Shown here: positions 58,759-64,000 of the stretch, piece after piece
Layout: each line of letters starts with the position of its first letter
How positions within the stretch are numbered: position 1 is the first letter of the stretch
Assembly: GCA_003999685.1 (NCBI GenBank)
Contig: CP021221.1
Span: forward strand, 434,001 to 498,000
Reading direction: 5' to 3'
DNA length: 64,000 bases
Source of the DNA: Taiwanofungus camphoratus
Lineage: Eukaryota > Basidiomycota > Agaricomycetes > Polyporales > Taiwanofungaceae
Translations under genes and position numbers: made by a program
The notes under the pieces: generated by a model
Databases searched by the model: none
Told to the model about the DNA's origin: nothing
The model's input: only the letters and a program-made list of their open reading frames with translations

Positions 58759-59788
58759 ATGGCTAGACGAGCACTTCATTTCCTCCTCGCTTTCGTTCCA
58801 ACGGTGGCCCTAGCGTTCCAAAATACGCATCCGCTTGTTGCCTGGTCGTCTCATAGGTATGCCTCTGTGCACTGAGCGATCTACAATACTGACAGTGCTG
58901 CAGCTCGGATGCCCTCACGTCGGCGTCACTCTCAAAGTCGACACACCCAACAACGCTCCTCGAGACGCTGCTCCTGAATGACGATGTCTGCCAGCATGAT
59001 GCTGTTATTCTCGTAGATCAGATAGACGTTAGTGTATTTAATCTCTCTTGTACCGTTACTGACATATAGCGTTGCAGCTCCATGCCTCCGATCTGCGTAC
59101 ACTTTCTTCATCTAGTGCGCTCGCAGAGTCACTTTCCTCATCACCCTCTTCTCTCCAACTTCCCTATATCCGCCGCAGCACCTCCCACCCATTTTCGAAT
59201 CTCGCAGCTACTCTAGCACAGCGTTGTGGCTCTCGCGTTGTCAGCGTCGTTCCAGGACAGAACAACATTCAGGGTGCACAGGAGAAGCATGTGGTATGCA
59301 TGGGAATGCCCTCTCTTGATGGCATAGAGGGAATGGAGAGGAAGAGTCTGATGGCTGCGCTCGGTGAGTCGGTACTTTGTGTCACTATGCGTTCCACTCG
59401 CATTCTCATCTAATTTATCGCATGCTCATGGCATACAGAATCTCGCCTCTCATCGTCGCTCTCCGAGCTTGCAATCTCCTTCCCGAGCTACCTCGTTGTG
59501 TATGCAGGGTGGCATCCTTCCCACCATGCGCGGCAGTTCGATCCCAACTTTTCTTCATCTTTCTCCAACTCCAATTACACTTCCACAAGCGCCCTTTCGC
59601 CACCGACGGGCGGCATCCTTGCACGATACCAGCTCCTGACGCCAGGACTCATCATATCGCTGCTTATCGGGTTCTTTGTGCTCATTCCCATTGTGCTGAT
59701 GGGTGTGTCGGCTGTCGCGAGCATCAAGTCACCCCTCCAGGGCGAGCCTCCGAAGGGATTCATCGCTGCAGAGAAGAAGAACCAGTGA
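58759..59788 (+). CDS. BIG1/VOA1-type ER membrane protein (V-ATPase assembly factor family)
   Basis: Four exons (58759-58856, 58904-59027, 59078-59363, 59439-59788) give 285 residues. The N-terminal signal peptide is 'MARRALHFLLAFVPTVALAF', followed by 'QNTHPLVAWSSHRSS'. The lumenal part has 'DVCQHDAVILVDQID' and ends in 'SLSELAISFPSYLVVYAGW'. The single C-terminal membrane segment 'LLTPGLIISLLIGFFVLIP' with 'VLMGVSAVASIKSP' and a short tail ending in KKNQ is the signature of the BIG1/ATP6AP1/Voa1 family. These proteins help assemble the V-ATPase Vo sector in the ER and in yeast affect beta-1,6-glucan. The near-terminal KK may retain it in the ER. Whether it is BIG1 or VOA1 cannot be told. 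Confidence 0.8.
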
Positions 59789-60329
59789 GACGTTGGGTAC
59801 ATGGCACTTGTATCACGTTGTCTCATATGTGGCGCATACCGCCCAGGCCATTGTACGTACGACTGTACACTTGTGCACGTTCTATCGATGCCTGTCGGCT
59901 TGTCATGAGGGCTTAGTACGCGGATCGTCGCAGGGTCAGGTGTTGTCGTGCCTATACGGTGGTTCAATGGATGTTCTTTGGACCAGACTTTGCTTGAAAC
60001 ATTGGAGCCGGACTCTTGAGAAACATAGCGTAACGGTGGACCTTTTGCTGAGAATCCCGACTGGCTAGCCTGAGTACACAGGGTTGCGGCACGTCGGACC
60101 GGTGCCTGTATTTCGTGACCCTGCACAAGCTCCTCTCAAAATTCTCCGTGGTTTCCGCTTTCATGCTGATCCTCTGCAGGGCGGGTCCGTTATCTGCACT
60201 ATATCAAGTGTATTTAGGGTTTCACAACACATATAAACTTGATCATGGTCAATAAGGAGCCTGGTCTCGACTCCTGCGACTCCGAGTCCTGAACCACCCT
60301 CGCCCGTGTCGCGCTGAACATACCGCAGG
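59789..60329. other. Intergenic, no gene seen
   Basis: About 540 bp between the BIG1-like gene and the GlcG-like gene. Overlapping ORFs on both strands have no domain. Confidence 0.4.
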
Positions 60330-60914
60330 ATGGCACTTGCCCCAATACGTCCTCCCCCCACGGATGTAAGTGCACAATAACCATGGAAGTGGCCAATATC
60401 GACTGTTTCCGTCCCACAGCTAGTCGCCATTGCTGCCGAGGAGGAGCGCTGCGTATTCACGCGCTTCACCGCAGAGACCGCCTGGCAATTGGGCAGCCTC
60501 ATCCGCGCGCGGCTCCAACGCGCGTCGCAGAGGCCCGCCGTCGTGAACATCACACTCGCGAACAGCGACCAGCTCCTCTTCCATGCCGCGACGGGCTCGG
60601 GCACGGGCCCGGACAACGACCAGTGGGTCGCGCGAAAGCGGCGTGCAGTCCTGCGCTGGGGCGTGAGCACCTGGGCGCTGCACAACAAGCACAAGGGCGA
60701 CGAGGCGGCGTTTGCGGCGAAGTTCCAGCTCGGGCCCCGTGGCGGCGAGTATGCGATACATGGCGGCGGCTTCCCGGTACGTGTGAAAGGTGTCGAAGGT
60801 GTCGTGGGGGTGATCGTAGTGAGCGGGCTAACAATGCAGGAAGACCATGAAGTGATTGTGGAGGTCGTGGAGGAATATTTAAAGAAGGTCGCGAGCGGCG
60901 AGATCCAGGACTAG
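60330..60914 (+). CDS. UPF0303 / GlcG-HbpS-like (DUF336) protein
   Basis: Two exons (60330-60365, 60420-60914) give 176 residues. 'CVFTRFTAETAWQLGSLIRA' is followed by 'AVVNITLANSDQLLFHAATG' and 'PDNDQWVARKRRAVLRWGVS', then 'YAIHGGGFPVRVKGVEGVVG' and 'VIVVSGLTMQEDHEVIVEVV'. HGGGFP and SGL...DHE are the marks of the GlcG/HbpS fold, in the UPF0303 subgroup common in fungi. Members bind small ligands, and HbpS binds heme, but the fungal role is not established. High GC in the second exon compared with its surroundings; no sign of transfer beyond that. Confidence 0.85.
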
Positions 60915-61300
60915 GCAGGTGAGGTTTGCAATTAGAATGTGAACAGAGGAAGTCAAGGAGAGCGTCCACTATCAAGAGGTATACGATTTGTATGTACTGT
61001 GCATGCTGCAATGTCAATTTGTACATTGGCCCGCCAACGATTCTATATAAGTGATGATTGATGTCCGTCACAAGTGATTTATGAACAGATGTCGTTTGCC
61101 AGCAGACGTGCATCCGGAAGATAAACAAGGCTTATTAGCGGGATAGCTTCACAACTCGAGATTCAATCATTGTCAGCTTGCATTGGACTTTTCCAATTAT
61201 ACTTGCAAGTCAAGCTCCTGTCAAGATTTTATGCCATGCAGGTGTCCGGATGTTTTATTTCAGAGAAGGTTGTGCTTCATCCGATCTTACAGGACGGCCT
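60915..61300. other. Intergenic, no gene seen
   Basis: About 385 bp, AT-rich, with no recognisable feature. Confidence 0.4.
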
Positions 61301-61530
61301 TCACGCAAGATGTGCGAAGCCCACACCTGTTGATTGCTGTGCAGCCATCGAATCTAGTCCATATTGAGGGGAGGACTTATGATGATTTTCCACCATATCA
61401 AAGGTTTGCCCACTTAGCTTTACAGAGCCGACGAGAATGGTATTAAAAGACGCACTGTCACAGACCGAGTACGCCTTTTCCAAAAATTTCTGTCCTAGGT
61501 CGAATGCGTCTTGGCCACCAGCGCCGACCC
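61301..61530 (-). pseudogene. Duplicated 3' end of the aspartic protease gene
   Basis: Minus-strand 'DAFDLGQKFLEKAYSVCDS' followed by 'ENHHK' and 'GVGFAHLA' plus stop at 61301 mirrors the end of the intact gene (FELGQNFLANAYSAYD, ENH, VGFAHLS). Flanking bases also match, for example the reverse complement of GAAAATCAT-type and GCGAAGCCCACA-type stretches at 61311 and 62015. The donor that is GTAAG in the intact gene reads ATAAG here, so the last intron would not splice. Only the last two or three exons were copied; no N-terminal lobe is present. Confidence 0.7.
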
Positions 61531-62003
61531 TGCATTGAGTATTCTTTGGCATTCAAATGCGCCACCTACGAAATCTATCAGCTAGTCGGTGGGTCGAGTG
61601 GCCTCAAAGATAGTGCTTCTTCGCCTTTCGGCCATCTGGATGTTGACCGAGCCTGAGGCAGTGAGGCCTCAGCCTTCTGGATCCTGATCCAACTGCAGCC
61701 AGTGCGGCGCTCAAAGAGTGCCGAGAAGACGAATACCTAGACTCATCTCGAGCTCAAATCCTAGTCCGATGCGAGGGCACTGTCAACTTGTATGCACTTG
61801 TCATACCCATCTAGAGAGCTGGTCGAGTTCGTCCGACCGCTACTATGTAGAAGCGAGACGTTCATTTATGGATATGAATTATAATTTGTCCATCATTGCA
61901 TGCATACATACTTTGGCTCATGCACGCCTTCTACAGGCATTCCATACTCTGAATATACTACTCAGGCTAGGTCAGGTTTCGTGGTCCATTTACAAACCTG
62001 TCA
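61531..62003. other. Spacer between the protease fragment and the intact protease gene
   Basis: About 470 bp. No ORF with a domain and no further protease sequence that I can recognise. Confidence 0.4.
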
Positions 62004-63877
62004 TCAGGACAGGTGCGCGAAGCCCACAACTATTTCGGACATTAGCCAATGTAGTAGCCTTAACGTGGTGAATTACTTACGATGATTTTCCACTAAAAGT
62101 GATGGTGATTCAATAATTAATCTATGAAGTAAGCGTAAGGAATACGAGAGGACGTACTGTCATAGGCCGAGTACGCATTCGCTAGGAAATTCTGTCCTAA
62201 TTCGAACATCCTTGGCCCAGCTGACGCGATCCAAGTATGTATGCGATCGTCCGTGATGTTGAGAGACTGATACAAGGTTTGCGGTATGATATATCTGGCA
62301 AACGTGAATGTTGCGTGATAATCGTATCTGATGACAGAGTGACGTTTATGGGCTTACTTCGAACTCGGAAAGGAGAAGGTAAGACTACCAATACCGATGT
62401 CGAGTGAAGGAAGGGAGTCGACAGTGATGTTCGCCGGAAAAACAAGCGTATGAATGGGCGAAGAACCATCTACAGTACTGCCTGGTATGGATTGGACGAT
62501 ACTATCCAACGCATCACTGGCAGAATCGTGTCAGCAAGAAGCTCAAGCGATAATGGAGCCACCTGCCTCGGAATCCCAATATACAACACCCCAGTGTCAG
62601 TCCTAGCGTAGATGGGTCCATCAACGACAACAGAATTGCCACAAGCGAAACTAGATGCCTGCGTCACACATAGATTGAGACTTGAAGAGAAATAATGGGG
62701 TTAAATCTAGCATTGATTTGAGGACTGACGTTGAATTCCCAATGGAAATTATACGGGAGATTTTGAGGAAGCCATGTGATAGTCCCTGAGAAGGCGAGTG
62801 ATTCAAGATGACGTAGGGCCGCTCCATCAGCGGAGGATGATATCTGAGACAACGCACGCACCATTGAAACGGCTTTGGTCAATGCCACCAAAGGTGATCT
62901 CTCCCACGCCCTCACTTGTGCCATTCTCACTCAACGGACTGACGTAGATCCCAAATACAGGCTTCTCAATAATACCTTCGGAGACGAGGTTCTCCACGAA
63001 CGTAGGCGTCGTGTTGGATCCCGACACTTCTCCCCCGTTGGACCCCGATGGACCAAGCCCCACTAGATGCGTTCAGTAAAATACGAACATAACGCTAGAT
63101 AGAACACTCACGAATGCCATCAAGAGGCTCAATAAGTGTGAACCCGCTTACGTACTCCGCTGAACCAATGATCTGCGACATAGTGGTGGCATCGCCGATT
63201 GTTACACGGTCGAGATATGCTGTACCGTTCACACTTCCGGTGCCATACCTGTATGTCGCCATAAAGCTTAGTAACTACCAATTTGCTAAATTCAAAAGTG
63301 GGTGCCCACCCGACACTGAATGTCTGGTAAATCCTACGGAAGGAGCAAGATATGTGAGTCCATGCATGACATGGCAGTACCGCTTCGGCTCAAATGCGAA
63401 TACTACTCACGCCCTTGTGTAAGGTCCAGGCATATACTGTTTCTCACCGCCTACCCACAATATTGCACTTCCTGTGTCAACAACCACATCCCGAAAAGTT
63501 TGATTATCCCCAGCTTGTACTGATTTGGATTGTTCAAAACAAGTTAACGAATAAAGGAGTCCGGTAAGCTCACCAGGAGTTACAAGCTTGACCACGGCGT
63601 TGTAGATAGGTGCGGTAGGATCTTCATTGGCGTGGTGCAACATAAATATGATGAGCGGTAACATTGAAATATGGCAGCATCACTTACTGAAGGCATTCGA
63701 AGCCGCATTGCTAGCGAACTATGGTTCAAATGGTTCGCGATCCAAAAATACGAAGAAAACTTACACAAGCGTCGACGTGAGTGGCATCTTGAGAAGGCTC
63801 GCTGCATTGGCATGGCTGGCTACAAGAATGCTGAGGGTAACAGCGGCACTAATAGCAGTCTTAATCTTAGGCAACAT
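62004..63877 (-). CDS. Secreted pepsin-like aspartic protease (family A1)
   Basis: Starts at 63877 with a signal peptide (MLPKIKTAISAAVTLSILVA). After short exons the N-lobe reads 'NAVVKLVTP' and then 'FRDVVVDTGSAILWVGG', the first DTG active site. 'YGTGSVNGTAYLDRVTIGDA' is the flap region, followed by 'LGLGPSGSNGGE'. 'SEGVGEITFGGIDQSRFNG' is typical. The second active site is 'YARTDTGVLYIGIP'. The C-terminus has 'LGQNFLANAYSAYD', then two short last exons ending 'ENHLVGFAHLS' at 62004. About ten exons. Unlike many pepsins, a long basic propeptide is not obvious between signal and N-lobe, so processing may be unusual. The product should be extracellular or vacuolar and act at acid pH. Confidence 0.78.
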
Positions 63878-64000
63878 AGCGCTTTTCTATGCGGAGCAGC
63901 ACGAAGAGGAGTACGCAAGAGTTGCACAATTAGACAAAGAGAAGGGGTATGGTAGGTGCAAGCTCAATGGATACGCTTTTATAATGAACCAGGGTGAACG

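Noticed and set aside
60550-61128. 192-codon minus-strand ORF opposite the GlcG-like gene
   Set aside because: GC-rich antisense frame of a recognised gene; peptide is Arg/Pro/His-rich without a domain.
1-64000. tRNA genes, CRISPR arrays, transposons and virus-like elements
   Set aside because: I looked for B-box-like GGTTCRA sequences with a paired A-box, regular spaced repeats, transposase or reverse transcriptase motifs and terminal repeats; none was convincing.

Overview
The window is nuclear DNA of a filamentous basidiomycete, most likely an Agaricomycete. The evidence is many short introns of about 50-60 bp with GT..AG ends, dense genes on both strands, and proteins typical of that group: coiled-coil proteins ending in a DUF6697-like domain, a polyporopepsin-like aspartic protease, a Bud14/Tea4-type SH3 protein and a Ric-8 homologue. 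I found no virus-like element, CRISPR array, rRNA or convincing tRNA. Gene models were read by eye from frame, splice signals and protein-family motifs. Where I give exon boundaries, the phases were checked to add up.

Left part (1-11.2 kb). A proline-rich gene runs off the left edge. It is followed by a mitochondrial PPR-like protein (+), a SAMHD1-like dNTP triphosphohydrolase (-, 11 exons, 607 codons), an uncharacterised basidiomycete protein (-), a GNAT acetyltransferase with two apparent frameshifts (-) and a small GPI-anchored cell-surface protein (-).

Middle (12.5-20.1 kb). Three tandem paralogues lie head to tail on the minus strand. Each is a multi-exon coiled-coil protein ending in a DUF6697-like domain, and each has a first exon of exactly 35 codons. 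This is the most striking accessory feature of the window. One copy has a GC donor where one paralogue clearly has GT.

Right of that (21.7-44.9 kb) lie mostly housekeeping genes: a Tea4/Bud14-like SH3 protein with ubiquitin-like domains, a C-terminal-only fragment of eIF2B-gamma, SEC63, a coilin-like protein, a possible small gene, an orphan gene, MED10, RIC8, a nucleolin/Nsr1-type RRM protein, Rab escort protein (MRS6/REP) and KGD4.

Right part (45-64 kb). Proteasome alpha1 and RNA polymerase III largest subunit are divergently transcribed. After them come a conserved leucine-rich-repeat protein, a class 3 (diacylglycerol) lipase, SPT4, a BIG1/VOA1-type V-ATPase assembly protein, a GlcG/HbpS-like UPF0303 protein and a secreted aspartic protease. 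A 3' fragment of that protease is duplicated just downstream.

Genes do not form operons. They act in general cell functions: transcription (RPC1, SPT4, MED10), RNA and nucleolar biology (nucleolin, coilin-like), secretion and trafficking (SEC63, REP, BIG1), nucleotide pools (SAMHD1-like), G-protein signalling (RIC8), polarity (Tea4-like) and mitochondria (PPR, KGD4). Several are divergent pairs with 200-530 bp shared promoters.
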